Source: Lutispora saccharofermentans (GTDB lineage Bacteria; Bacillota; Clostridia; Lutisporales; Lutisporaceae). Taken from it: DNA of 64,000 bases. The stretch spans positions 1 through 64,000 of the forward strand of contig NZ_JAJEKE010000008.1 in assembly GCF_024363565.1 (NCBI RefSeq), written 5' to 3'. The translations under genes were made by a program, and so were the position numbers. Below the pieces are notes generated by a model. It saw nothing but the letters and a program-made list of their open reading frames with translations. It searched no databases and had not been told where the DNA came from. This document shows, in pieces, positions 9,209 through 18,750 of this stretch. Numbering within the stretch: the first letter of the stretch is position 1; each line of letters opens with the position of its first letter.

Positions 9209-11170
9209 TTGAAAGAGACTGCGATAAAACTGCTGGAATATGACAAGATTAAAGAAAAACTGGCTGAATATGCTGTTTCAGATCAGGCAAAAGGAGTCAT
9301 AAAAGAATTAAAGCCGTCAACAGATATAAATATAATAGAAGGATGGCTGCATGAAACAACAGAGGGCTGTATGATCATGGACAGATGCTCCAGCGTACCT
9401 CTATATAGCCTTAAGGGTATTGATAAGGTGATTAATAAGCTTGGCAAAGGCGGTATCCTATATCCGGAAGAACTATCAGCCATATTAGAACTGCTGGAGA
9501 GCGTCAGGCGCATCAGAAAGTTTATGATCCCAATGCAGGATATTGCTCCAGACGTGTCATCCTACGCTCTTTCTATGCATGAGCTCAAAGACTTGGCTGA
9601 AGAAATTTCAAATTCCATTGAATATGATAGGGTAAGCGATAAGGCAAGTCCCGAGCTGAACAAGATAAGAAAGAAAATAGGCATTACTGATGACAGGATC
9701 AGGCAAAAGCTTAACAGCTTGCTCAATTCATCAGCATATGCCGCCTATATACAGGAAGCCTTTGTGAGCATGAGAAATGGAAGATATGTTATACCTGTGA
9801 AAAAGGAATACCGCAAGAATATAGAAGGAAGCGTGCTGGACACTTCCGCCAGCGGCTCCACCTTATTTATTGAGCCAGCCTCAGTAAAAAAGCTCCATGA
9901 GGAATTGAACATGCTAAAACTGGAGGAAGAAAACGAAGTTTATAAAATATTATCTTTTTTAACCGGCATAGTCGAATCCTATAAGCGTGAATTGTCTATA
10001 AATATAGAAGCTATGATACATTATGACTTTGTATTTGCAAAGGCTAAGTTCAGTAAATCCCTGGATTGCAGAGAGGTTAAGCTTAATACTGAAAATTATA
10101 TCAGCATTCATAGCGGAAGGCATCCGCTGATAGGCAAGGATGCTGTGCCCATCGATTTCCTCATCGGAAATGATTACAGAGCTTTGGTGATCACAGGGCC
10201 GAATACCGGAGGCAAGACAGTAGCCTTAAAGACCGTCGGGTTGATGACCATGATGGTTCAGTCCGGCTTGCATGTATCCGTTGGAAGCGGAAGCGAGTTT
10301 GCGGTGTTTGAGGATATACTGGTGGATATCGGAGATGGCCAGAGCATAGAGCAGTCCTTGAGCACCTTTTCATCACATATGAAAAATATTTCAGCTATTT
10401 TGGAATGCGCTGATTCCAAGACCTTGGTAATAATTGACGAACTGGGTTCAGGGACAGATCCCAGCGAAGGTATGGGATTAGCTGCTGCAATACTTGAAGA
10501 GATATATGATAAAGGAGCAACAATAATTGCAACTACACATTATAGTGAAATAAAGTCCTTTGCTGCAGCAAAGGATGGCTTTGAGAATGGCTGCATGGAA
10601 TTTGACATAGAAACCTTAAGCCCCATGTACAAATTGAATATCGGCAAAGCGGGAGAAAGCAATGCTCTGCTGATAGCTTTACGGCTTGGGATAAGCAGAA
10701 ATATCGTTGAAAGGGCTCATGAAATAACATATAAGGAGAAAAAGGATTACAGCAATATTTATAAAGAGCCGAATGCGAAGAACGCCAATGCTAAAAGCTT
10801 TGTAAAGCCACACATTCAGCAGGCTGCAAAATGCACTGAATCGATCTGCGGCAAAAAAGAAGATCAGGAACAAAAAGCAAAGAAGACTTTCCAAATAGGT
10901 GATTGTGTCTATATCAGCAGCATGGGCAGGACCGGAATTGTTTGCGAATCGGAAAACAGCAAAGGCGAACTGGGTGTAATGGTCATGAAAAAGAAGCTGA
11001 AAGTCAATAAAAAGCGTCTTTCGCTCTATATTCAAGGAGATGAGCTGTACCCTAAAGATTACGACTTCGATATAGTATTTGAAACTAAAGAGAACAGAAA
11101 GAAGAGGCATATTTTAAGCAGAAAGCATGTTGAAGGCCTTGAAATAACAGTTCCGAATAAAGAAGAATAA
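9209..11170 (+). CDS. mutS2: MutS2-family ATPase lacking the Smr nuclease domain
   Basis: MutS2-type DNA-binding ATPase (recombination or ribosome-rescue related in its family). TTG start after GGAGG. Lever and core region about 1-310, Walker A GPNTGGKT at about 330-337, Walker B LVIIDELGSGTDPSEG, and signature THYSEIKSFA. At 653 residues it is shorter than typical MutS2 (about 780): a KOW-like linker is present, but the protein ends at HVEGLEITVPNKEE with no Smr domain. The mutS2 symbol is therefore tentative for function. Confidence 0.8.
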   Translation: MKETAIKLLEYDKIKEKLAEYAVSDQAKGVIKELKPSTDINIIEGWLHETTEGCMIMDRCSSVPLYSLKGIDKVINKLGKGGILYPEELSAILELLESVRRIRKFMIPMQDIAPDVSSYALSMHELKDLAEEISNSIEYDRVSDKASPELNKIRKKIGITDDRIRQKLNSLLNSSAYAAYIQEAFVSMRNGRYVIPVKKEYRKNIEGSVLDTSASGSTLFIEPASVKKLHEELNMLKLEEENEVYKILSFLTGIVESYKRELSINIEAMIHYDFVFAKAKFSKSLDCREVKLNTENYISIHSGRHPLIGKDAVPIDFLIGNDYRALVITGPNTGGKTVALKTVGLMTMMVQSGLHVSVGSGSEFAVFEDILVDIGDGQSIEQSLSTFSSHMKNISAILECADSKTLVIIDELGSGTDPSEGMGLAAAILEEIYDKGATIIATTHYSEIKSFAAAKDGFENGCMEFDIETLSPMYKLNIGKAGESNALLIALRLGISRNIVERAHEITYKEKKDYSNIYKEPNAKNANAKSFVKPHIQQAAKCTESICGKKEDQEQKAKKTFQIGDCVYISSMGRTGIVCESENSKGELGVMVMKKKLKVNKKRLSLYIQGDELYPKDYDFDIVFETKENRKKRHILSRKHVEGLEITVPNKEE

Positions 11171-11318
11171 AGCCTTCAATGTCAAACCCATGGAATATTT
11201 ATGTCCATGTGTGAGAAGTTGACTTTATTAGCTATTATTTTTACTATATTTCTCCCTGTTTATATAATATAATGATTTCGAAATCACATTATGTAAACTA
11301 AAAATCAGGAGGAGAAAT

Positions 11319-13091
11319 ATGATAAATAATCAAAAAGTGAAGAAGCTATTAAGTGTATTCCTTTCTGTTGTGCTAGCATTATCAAGCTTTAGCATCGTTT
11401 TCGCAGAATCCTCTGAGATCAGAGGACACTGGGCTGAAAAGCAGCTTGGCGATTGGATCGACAGAGGCTTGATGACGGGATATTTGGATGGCTCATACAA
11501 GCCCAATAACAATATCACAAGATCTGAGTTTGTTGCTTTGGTCAACAGAATATATCAGTTTGATGAAAAAACTGAGCCGGGTTTCACCGATGTTTCTGCC
11601 GAAGCAAACCAATGGGTCTATGATGAAGTTTCCAAAGCAAAGAAAGCAGGCTACATCAATGGCTTTGTAGACGGAAGCTTTAAGCCTAATGACAGCATCA
11701 CAAGACAAGAAGTGGCGGCTATAATTTCCAGGATCGAGAAGCTTGAACCAAATCCGGATTCGGAAATTTTGAAAAACTATGTTGATGCAAATGATATACC
11801 GGAATGGAGCAAAGCTGACATAGGTGCTGTTGTAGTCAAAGGCTATATGAGAGGCACACCGGAAAATCAATTTAAGGCTTTAGCACAGATAACAAGGGCA
11901 GAAGTTGTAACAGCGTTGGACAGAGTAGCTACAAAGGATCTTACTGCAGCAGATGCAAAACCATTGTTTGACGCGATTAGAAAACAGCAGGAAATCAAGA
12001 CCATGGAAAGCAAGGGTAGCTTGTACCTTGCCCTGAAGGCTGACGGTCTTTCAGAAGAGGAAAAGACAGTATTTGATGAAATAGCTGATGTTGTGAACAG
12101 CACAAAAATAGATGCTGCTTCCAAAGCCGTTATGAATGATGACGGTACAAAAGTGACAGCAGAGACAAGCCTTTCTGCTAAAGCAAAAGGTTTCGATGTA
12201 AATACTACAATATGGGTGGACATGGATATGTCCGGCGACACACAGAAGCTTACAGAAGTGGTCAAGGTCCCTGAAATACTTGCCGGTTTTATGCCTGAAG
12301 AGCTCCAGGGAAAAGAATATCTTGTAATAGATGATCAAGGAGCAAATCAGTCAAATGCGGGTAATCCGAAGGAACTCATGGAGGCAAGCAAAAAACTTCA
12401 GGACAGCATGATGAAGATAATAGAAAGGTATATGGATGAAGCCAATACTGATTTCGGCATCGTTAAGGACAGGGGCATCAAGGTCATCAATACTTCTGAA
12501 GGAAAAGACTATGCGAGGATCTACCAAATCAGATTGGATGATGCAATACTAAAGGCAGTTATAAAGAACTCTGTAAATGATTTGGCTCAGGATAAAGATT
12601 TTATAAAATTGGTCAAAGAATATATGCTGATGATGGCAGAGTTTGAGACAAATCCAGAAGTAAAGGCTGAATTGGAGAAAGCGGCAGCAGAGCTTGAAAA
12701 CAATACAGATGCTTTCATAGCCAGCTTCAACAAGGCAATGGATATTCTTGACGATGTGACATTGATAGGCCAAAGAGGTATAGTAATAGACTATACTGTA
12801 AATAGCCAGGGCTATATTATAAATGAAAAAGGCAATGCTGATTTTGTGGTAGATGCAGCCAAGCTTGGCAAAGCAATCGCTGAAATAGCCGGTGAAACTG
12901 TAGCGGAAGAGCCGACAACTGCCGGTGTATATTCAATAGGAATTGATTTTGATACTGATATATTCAATATAAATGGGGATGTAAAGGTAGAAATGCCCAC
13001 AATCACAAAAGAAAATTCAATGACGGTTGAAGAACTGGTAGCAGCCTTGGCTGCACAAGCAGAAGCAAATCAGGATGATACAATAGAATAA
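11319..13091 (+). CDS. SLH-domain surface protein
   Basis: Secreted protein with a Lys-rich N-terminus, hydrophobic core and an AFA/FAE-like cleavage region near residue 29, followed by three S-layer homology repeats (about 33-75, 88-140 and 150-200; GHWAEKQ, TGYLDGSYKPNNNITRSE, NGFVDGSFKPNDSITRQE). SLH repeats bind pyruvylated secondary cell-wall polymer. The remaining ~390 residues are acidic and match no family I recognise. Own RBS (AGGAGG) and a terminator right after the stop indicate a single-gene unit. Confidence 0.9.
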   Translation: MINNQKVKKLLSVFLSVVLALSSFSIVFAESSEIRGHWAEKQLGDWIDRGLMTGYLDGSYKPNNNITRSEFVALVNRIYQFDEKTEPGFTDVSAEANQWVYDEVSKAKKAGYINGFVDGSFKPNDSITRQEVAAIISRIEKLEPNPDSEILKNYVDANDIPEWSKADIGAVVVKGYMRGTPENQFKALAQITRAEVVTALDRVATKDLTAADAKPLFDAIRKQQEIKTMESKGSLYLALKADGLSEEEKTVFDEIADVVNSTKIDAASKAVMNDDGTKVTAETSLSAKAKGFDVNTTIWVDMDMSGDTQKLTEVVKVPEILAGFMPEELQGKEYLVIDDQGANQSNAGNPKELMEASKKLQDSMMKIIERYMDEANTDFGIVKDRGIKVINTSEGKDYARIYQIRLDDAILKAVIKNSVNDLAQDKDFIKLVKEYMLMMAEFETNPEVKAELEKAAAELENNTDAFIASFNKAMDILDDVTLIGQRGIVIDYTVNSQGYIINEKGNADFVVDAAKLGKAIAEIAGETVAEEPTTAGVYSIGIDFDTDIFNINGDVKVEMPTITKENSMTVEELVAALAAQAEANQDDTIE

Positions 13092-13098
13092 TAAAGAA

Positions 13099-13126
13099 AA
13101 GCCGGGGATTTTCCTCGGCTTTTTTA
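13099..13126. terminator. Bidirectional terminator after the SLH gene
   Basis: Hairpin AAGCCGGGGA/TCCTCGGCTT followed by T run; preceded by A run on the other strand, so it can serve the convergent small gene at 13124-13369 as well. Confidence 0.85.
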
Positions 13127-13369
13127 TCTCAATTTGCTTTTTAAGCTTTGCAATTGCTGTTCCATATCGCTGATTTGCTGTCTTATGTCGTCTTGTTTTT
13201 CTTTGCTCGCTATTTGAGCAGCTTTGGTTAAAAACAATGAACCGAGAGCTGTGAAAAGATTTCCCAAAACATTATTATCATCTTCGCTTGCATTGTCGGC
13301 AATGGCGAGAGTTATCAATACGGCTATTATAATAAAAGAATTTGAATTAATGCAGGAAGAACTCAACAT
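13124..13369 (-). CDS. Small membrane protein with C-terminal coiled coil
   Basis: 81-residue product from ATG at 13369 (MLSSSCINSNSF), preceded by a G-rich site. One hydrophobic stretch (FIIIAVLITLAIA) is followed by a spacer and a heptad-like tail (DDIRQQISDMEQQLQSLKSK). Likely a small membrane-anchored protein; function unknown. Convergent with the SLH gene. Confidence 0.6.
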   Translation of the reverse strand: MLSSSCINSNSFIIIAVLITLAIADNASEDDNNVLGNLFTALGSLFLTKAAQIASKEKQDDIRQQISDMEQQLQSLKSKLR

Positions 13370-13568
13370 AACCCAGCCCCCTATCTCAATAACATAATAT
13401 GGACTCGTGCACAAATTGTTACATGTACATACTTCTGACCTTTAGAAAGCATTTTACCGGCATAATCTGAATTGGATAGTGAAATATTGTTAAGGTATGT
13501 TATTATATTATTATCGGATAATATGCGCTAATCGCATATCAAGCATGTAACGGAAGGTGGTAAGTATA

Positions 13569-13763
13569 TTGTTTAATAAAGATTCAGGAGACAGATTTAA
13601 AATTATTTATAAACAGGGAATGATGACAGGCTTTAGAATAGTACAGGATAGAGAAACCGGGGTAAATTATTTGATGACTTATGAGGGCAATGCAGGAGGA
13701 CTTACTGTTTTGCTGGATAAGGATGGGAAGCCGGTCATAACGCCTGTAGAAAATGACTATTAG
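13569..13763 (+). CDS. Small DUF6440-like protein
   Basis: 64 residues from TTG 13569 (FNKDSGDRFKII), preferred over GTG 13557 because GGTGG precedes it at proper spacing. The core RETGVNYLMTYEGNAGGLT and LLDKDGKPVI is the pattern I associate with DUF6440. Biological role unknown. Ends 20 bp before the phosphatase gene, possibly co-transcribed. Confidence 0.75.
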   Translation: MFNKDSGDRFKIIYKQGMMTGFRIVQDRETGVNYLMTYEGNAGGLTVLLDKDGKPVITPVENDY

Positions 13764-13783
13764 GAGCAGGAGGAAGAAAATCA

Positions 13784-14449
13784 GTGAGGTTATATTTGAC
13801 GAGACATGGACAAACTGTATGGAATATAGAAAGAAGGCTTCAAGGCTGGAATGATTCGGAGCTCAGCGAAAAAGGCATATCAAATGCAAGAGCCCTGAGA
13901 GAGAGGTTGGCGGATATCGATTTTTATGAGGTCTATTCAAGCCCCATAGGAAGGACTATGAAAACTGCAGAAATTGTAAGCGGCCTGGAAGCTGATAAAA
14001 TAATACAGGATGAGAATCTGAGGGAGATTCATCTGGGCTCCTGGGAGGGAAGGCTGACGGATGAGATAGAGCTGGAATATCCGGAAGAGTATTCAGCCTT
14101 CAGATGCAGCCCCCATCTATATAAAAGATCGGATGCGGAATCCTATTATGATGTGCAAAAAAGGGCTTTGATTTCGGTGAACAATGTGATTAAAAAGCAT
14201 GGGAATACGGATAGGAACATTTTGTTTGTGACTCATACGGTTACGCTGAAAACAATAATGGCTTATTTTGAGGACAGAGAGTTTGCTAGATTATGGGATC
14301 CGCCTTTCATATATGACACAAGCCTAAGCATGGTGGAAATAAAAAATGGTACCGGCACAATAGTAATGCATGGAGACATCTCGCATTTTTCCGACTTAAA
14401 GGGTTATGAGTTTGTCAAAGATAATCATTTTATTAAGAAGGATGAATAG
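13784..14449 (+). CDS. Histidine phosphatase family protein
   Basis: Phosphoglycerate-mutase-like phosphatase of 221 residues with GTG start. The catalytic RHG motif is TRHGQTVWNIERRLQGWND; the second-half histidine is in FVTHTVTLKTI. Substrate is not predictable (broad phosphatase or alpha-ribazole phosphatase type). Located between a small ORF and an EamA transporter, no clear pathway. Confidence 0.88.
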   Translation: MRLYLTRHGQTVWNIERRLQGWNDSELSEKGISNARALRERLADIDFYEVYSSPIGRTMKTAEIVSGLEADKIIQDENLREIHLGSWEGRLTDEIELEYPEEYSAFRCSPHLYKRSDAESYYDVQKRALISVNNVIKKHGNTDRNILFVTHTVTLKTIMAYFEDREFARLWDPPFIYDTSLSMVEIKNGTGTIVMHGDISHFSDLKGYEFVKDNHFIKKDE

Positions 14450-14497
14450 ATTTATCCGGCATCTAAGCAAGAATATTGTTAATAAGGGGGAAATACC

Positions 14498-15400
14498 TTG
14501 GAGAAGAAAAATTACGGATTACTGGCCTATATATTGGTATGCATAATCTGGGGCTCTACCTATCTGGCAATCAGAGTCGGCGTTCAAAGTTTTCCTCCTT
14601 TTCTCTTCGGAGGCATAAGATTTATAACAGCCGGCACCGCAATTTTATTATTCGGCTATTTTAAAAAACTGGAATTTCCAAAAGAAAAAATTGACTATCT
14701 GAAAATTTCCGTGGTGGGTATTTTTCTGCTGGCAATGAGCAATAGCCTTGTTCTGGCTGCAGAGATGAGGGTCAACTCAAGCACCGCAGCATTGCTCATA
14801 GCCACTATACCGATATTTATGGCATTAATCGAACTGTTTATACCAGGGGGCAGCCGAATAAACTTGTTCGGATGGATCGGGATGCTGATAGGCTTTGCCG
14901 GAGTGGGTATATTATCCTTAAGCGGCGGCGAGCTCGATACCGATATGATAGGCATTATATTGCTGATACTGGCAGGCTTTGCGTGGGCTGCCGGCTCTGT
15001 ATATTCTAAGAGGACAGCATTCAAAGGCTCCATCGTTGTCCAGATAGGTGTTCAGATGCTATCCGGCGGATTGCTGCAGACCATCATGGGAATAGCTACG
15101 GGGGAAGCAGCAAGACTAAACCCTGAGCCTTCAGGGATTTGGGCCTTGTTATATCTGATAATGATGGGCTCTTTGGTGGGCTATACCTCGTATATTTATC
15201 TCATAAATGTGTGGCCTATTTCAAAGGCAGGCACTTATGCCTATATAAATCCAATAGTTGCTATGTTTCTGGGATGGCTGTTCCTTGGAGAACCGGTGAC
15301 CGCCAGAATGATCGTTTCCGCTGCTTTCATACTGGCAGGAGTATTGGTAGTTCAGAAGTCCAGGGTGGTAGAGAAGGCAGAGGAGAAAATCGAAGCTTAG
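14498..15400 (+). CDS. EamA/DMT-superfamily transporter
   Basis: Inner-membrane exporter-like protein, 300 residues with about ten hydrophobic segments and two EamA halves; IIWGSTYLAIRVG near the N-terminus is the family hallmark. TTG start with AAGGGGGA upstream. Substrate unknown (amino acids or metabolites are usual). Possibly co-transcribed with 15413, 12 bp downstream. Confidence 0.9.
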   Translation: MEKKNYGLLAYILVCIIWGSTYLAIRVGVQSFPPFLFGGIRFITAGTAILLFGYFKKLEFPKEKIDYLKISVVGIFLLAMSNSLVLAAEMRVNSSTAALLIATIPIFMALIELFIPGGSRINLFGWIGMLIGFAGVGILSLSGGELDTDMIGIILLILAGFAWAAGSVYSKRTAFKGSIVVQIGVQMLSGGLLQTIMGIATGEAARLNPEPSGIWALLYLIMMGSLVGYTSYIYLINVWPISKAGTYAYINPIVAMFLGWLFLGEPVTARMIVSAAFILAGVLVVQKSRVVEKAEEKIEA

Positions 15401-15412
15401 GAGGGTTTTGCA

Positions 15413-16222
15413 ATGCCTATAGATATATATGATAGGAATCAAGAGCATATAGGGATCATCAGAGAGCGATATATTGACACAGATAATGTTTATATGGTAG
15501 CTATCACCGATTTAAATTCAGCTGACATTGCCATTGATGAAGACAAGCTGAAAAAATATATGGCAGGTATAGTAAAAGTTAAAAGCATATTCGGTAAAAT
15601 TGATGAAGACAGATTAAAGGAAGAAATTGAGGAGCTTCGCATTTCTGAGCAGTATGAGCAGCTTCAGCAGCTATCCTATGATGATTTCATAAAATACCTG
15701 TTCTTAAAAAATTATTCAGGTAAAAGCATAGAGAATTATTTGGAGATCAATGGGTTTCGCGAAGAACTGATCAAAGGATATATACTTTTAGATATCAAGA
15801 AGATTGAAATAAAGAATGGGAAGCTTTGCATTGATGATGAGATGGATTATATATTAAATGAAACAATAGATTATGACCTGATACCCAAAAATAACTCTCC
15901 ATATCTCATTGATCAGAGAAATGATGAAATAACAGATAAAATAAAGCCTATTTTTGCAAAGATTACAGGCTATCCGATTTTTCAAACGGATATAATGGGC
16001 TTTGGAGAAGGCTTTATATTAGGGGGAGACCTTGCAGATTTAGGCGGAAGAAATCATAGCCATGAAACCATCTTAAGAATAAAGTCCGGCAGCTATGAGG
16101 ATAACATTGTGCTGCCGATAATTGTTTTTGCTAAGGCAGGTATGCCGATTCAATTATATATCGGTGAGAAGAAGGTGGAGAAGGTTTTCTGCGATGGAGT
16201 GATATATAAGCTTTGGCAGTAA
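15413..16222 (+). CDS. Hypothetical protein, 269 residues
   Basis: I do not recognise this protein. It lacks signal peptide and membrane segments, is acidic, and has a helical middle part (KEEIEELRISEQYEQLQQL) and a beta-rich C-terminal part. The clear GGAGG start context, the codon use, and the tight spacing to the transporter (12 bp) and VOC gene (22 bp) support a real gene in a three-gene run. Confidence 0.75.
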   Translation: MPIDIYDRNQEHIGIIRERYIDTDNVYMVAITDLNSADIAIDEDKLKKYMAGIVKVKSIFGKIDEDRLKEEIEELRISEQYEQLQQLSYDDFIKYLFLKNYSGKSIENYLEINGFREELIKGYILLDIKKIEIKNGKLCIDDEMDYILNETIDYDLIPKNNSPYLIDQRNDEITDKIKPIFAKITGYPIFQTDIMGFGEGFILGGDLADLGGRNHSHETILRIKSGSYEDNIVLPIIVFAKAGMPIQLYIGEKKVEKVFCDGVIYKLWQ

Positions 16223-16244
16223 AGAGATTTGAGGAGGTGTACAT

Positions 16245-16649
16245 ATGTCTATAGACAATAGTAAAGCGATGATGCTTATAATCTATGTAGAAAATCAGGA
16301 GAAGGCCAGGGATTTCTATAAGCAAGTTCTAGCTATGGAGCCTCTTATGGATGTCCCCGGGATGACTGAATTTAAATTGGATAAAAATGTCCTTCTGGGC
16401 ATCATGCCTAATGAAGGAATTGCAAGGATATTGGAAGGCAAGGTGAAAAACCTGGGCAAGTCCGCCGCTGTGCCAAAATGTGAACTATACCTTCCCGTGG
16501 ATGATCCGGATGAATATTACCATAGGCTGATTAAGGCAGGCGGAACGGGAATTGTTGAGGGAAAAGCAAGGCCATGGGGCGACTATACCGCCTATGGGAT
16601 GGACCCGGACGGCAACTTGATCGCCTTTGCTAAAAGCACGAATAAATAA
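16245..16649 (+). CDS. VOC family (glyoxalase/bleomycin-resistance fold) protein
   Basis: 134 residues with the paired beta-alpha-beta-beta-beta modules of the vicinal-oxygen-chelate fold: N-terminal MLIIYVENQEKARDFYKQVL and C-terminal WGDYTAYGMDPDGNLIAFA. Role could be a small-molecule-binding or isomerase/dioxygenase function; substrate not predictable. AGGAGG precedes ATG. Confidence 0.88.
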   Translation: MSIDNSKAMMLIIYVENQEKARDFYKQVLAMEPLMDVPGMTEFKLDKNVLLGIMPNEGIARILEGKVKNLGKSAAVPKCELYLPVDDPDEYYHRLIKAGGTGIVEGKARPWGDYTAYGMDPDGNLIAFAKSTNK

Positions 16650-16680
16650 GGCGGTAACCACATGCCGCCTTATTTATCGT
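16644..16680. terminator. Bidirectional terminator between VOC and SOD genes
   Basis: Perfect 11-bp arms AAATAAGGCGG and CCGCCTTATTT around a 10-nt loop, between two convergent genes. Confidence 0.85.
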
Positions 16681-16685
16681 ATAAC

Positions 16686-17150
16686 TTAACGCACTGATCT
16701 TATTACGCCGCACGCCAATCTTTTTCCTGCCGCTCCTGCAGGCTGGGTGCGATAATCATCAGGGTTTTGGTGGATGATAATAGCTTTTCCTATGATATCT
16801 CTTACTTTAAACCTATCGGTGAAAAAGCACATCAAGGCTCTGCCGTTGTTGGAGAATAGCACAGGGAAATCTCCTGCATGGTTGCCGTGGGGCTGGTTGT
16901 CCGGATTCCAATGTTCCCCTGCTGCTTGGAAAGGGTCCTCTGGGTTGCCAACCTGGCAGTTACCGAATTGATGGATATGGAAACCATGAGGGCCTATTGG
17001 GGGTTGGTTGTCAGCTGCAGGCTTGTAATTTGGCAGGCCTCTCACAGAGATACATACTTGAACACCGCCGGTTACATCTGAGAAGTATACTATTCCTGAT
17101 AAAGAAGGTGCTAAAGGCCCTCCTTTTATAATGGCTGATGCAATTGCCAT
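16686..17150 (-). CDS. Superoxide dismutase, Cu/Zn family
   Basis: 154 residues. Cu/Zn SOD signatures: GPHGFHIHQFGNC (Cu ligands and disulfide Cys), HGNHAGDFP (bridging and Zn histidines), GKAIIIHQNPDDY, and GAAGKRLACGVI (active-site Arg region and second Cys). No signal peptide, so cytoplasmic unless exported otherwise. One of very few minus-strand genes; convergent with VOC. A Cu/Zn-type SOD is notable in an apparently anaerobic lineage. Confidence 0.92.
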   Translation of the reverse strand: MAIASAIIKGGPLAPSLSGIVYFSDVTGGVQVCISVRGLPNYKPAADNQPPIGPHGFHIHQFGNCQVGNPEDPFQAAGEHWNPDNQPHGNHAGDFPVLFSNNGRALMCFFTDRFKVRDIIGKAIIIHQNPDDYRTQPAGAAGKRLACGVIRSVR

Positions 17151-17252
17151 AGATATAATTCACCCTTTCATTTTAATACTGCATATAATCATAATATGCA
17201 GAATAAAGCCATATGTGTAAATAAAGTAAAAATGAACTAGAGGAGGTTTAAA

Positions 17253-17582
17253 ATGGCTGATATTAATTTCAAAATAAGTATAACTCCCAAGGCAGCATGT
17301 GATATGCTGCAGGAATTAGACAGTGCAGAATTGATATATGATGAGCTGAAACGCCCTGCACCGGGAAAGGAGATTGCTATTTTAGTCTTCGAAAAATACT
17401 ATTTCAGATCTGAAAACAGAGCGGCAATGACCGTTATAATAGATAATTTCGAAGGCGTCACATATGTAAAGGCTATAGCTGCCGGAAGCTCCCAGGGCTT
17501 CATATTCAACTTTGACTGGGGTGCCGCGGATAATTTTGTGGAGAGTGTAAGGAAAGTCTTCAAAGAATATATTTTAGAATAA
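17253..17582 (+). CDS. Small DUF6054-like protein
   Basis: 109 residues, ATG after AGAGGAGG. No signal or membrane segment; mixed alpha/beta pattern ending in an amphipathic helix (NFVESVRKVFKEYILE). Resembles proteins I associate with DUF6054, function unknown. Stand-alone transcription likely. Confidence 0.65.
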   Translation: MADINFKISITPKAACDMLQELDSAELIYDELKRPAPGKEIAILVFEKYYFRSENRAAMTVIIDNFEGVTYVKAIAAGSSQGFIFNFDWGAADNFVESVRKVFKEYILE

Positions 17583-17700
17583 ATTTTGAATATTTCACAA
17601 TTTACTTTTGATATTATCATCAAATTATATTAACATTAAATTATATCAACATTAAATCTTTGGGGTTGAACGATATTATAAAAGGAAAGAGGGAGATAAT

Positions 17701-18750
17701 TTGGTTAGGGAATTGCTGAAGGAATTAGTGGAAACTCATGGCTTAACCGGTTATGAAACTGAAGCCGGTAAAGTTGTGGAAAAATATTTCAAACCCTATT
17801 CCGATGAAATCAAGCTGGATAAAATGGGAAGCCTGGCAGCGATCAAAAGAGGAAGGACTGAAAACCCGAAGAAGATCATGCTGGCGGCTCATATGGACGA
17901 GATAGGCCTTATGGTAAAAAAGATCGACGAAAATGGCTTTGTGTCATTCACAAATGTAGGCGGGGTTGACCAGAGGACTTTGCTCACCCAGGAAGTGACA
18001 ATACACGGCAAAAAGGACTTGTTTGGGATAATCGGCAGCAAACCGCCTCATATCCTTGAAGCCAGTGAAAGAAAAAAATCCGTAAAGATGGAAGATATGC
18101 TGATAGATGTAGGACTTTCAAAGGAAGAAGCGGAAAAATATATTGCAATAGGGGACCCTATTACAATAAAGCGCAGGATGCTGAATCTGCAAAATGATAT
18201 GGTTGCAGGAAAGGCCTTAGATGACAGGGCTGGAGTTGCCGTAATGTATGAATGCCTGAGGGAACTTCGCAAGATGCATCATGACTGTGACGTCTATGCG
18301 GTAGCAACAGTTCAGGAAGAGGTAGGCTACAGAGGGGCTGTTCCCGCTGCCTTTGCCATATCTCCCGATATAGGGATTGCCATAGATGTAGGATTCGGCT
18401 CAACACTCGAACTTCCCAAGGATGAAACATCAGATTTGGGGAAGGGTCCCGCCATCGGTTTTGGCGCCAATATACATCCAAAGGTCTATGAAAGGCTGAC
18501 AGAGGTTGCTAAGGAATACAACATACCATGGCAGCAGGAGGTATATCCGGGAGCAACGGGCACAGATGCATGGGGAATGCAGGTAACAAGATGCGGAGTT
18601 GCCACAGGACTCCTGTCCATACCGCTGAGATACATGCACACCTCGGTAGAGACCATACAGATCGATGATATTAAAAATGCCGGAAAGCTGCTTGCATATT
18701 TCATTGTCAGCTTGAACGGCGAGGATTTGGAGGGAATGCTATGCTATTAA
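17701..18750 (+). CDS. M42 family metallo-aminopeptidase, copy 1
   Basis: Tetrahedral-type aminopeptidase/endoglucanase-like family using two metals. 349 residues, TTG start. Metal and catalytic motifs: AAHMDEIGLM, KALDDRAGVA, TVQEEVGYRGA, DVGFG, and MHTSVE near the C-terminus. First of three adjacent paralogues; overlaps the next by 10 nt. Likely peptide recycling in the cytoplasm. Confidence 0.93.
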   Translation: MVRELLKELVETHGLTGYETEAGKVVEKYFKPYSDEIKLDKMGSLAAIKRGRTENPKKIMLAAHMDEIGLMVKKIDENGFVSFTNVGGVDQRTLLTQEVTIHGKKDLFGIIGSKPPHILEASERKKSVKMEDMLIDVGLSKEEAEKYIAIGDPITIKRRMLNLQNDMVAGKALDDRAGVAVMYECLRELRKMHHDCDVYAVATVQEEVGYRGAVPAAFAISPDIGIAIDVGFGSTLELPKDETSDLGKGPAIGFGANIHPKVYERLTEVAKEYNIPWQQEVYPGATGTDAWGMQVTRCGVATGLLSIPLRYMHTSVETIQIDDIKNAGKLLAYFIVSLNGEDLEGMLCY

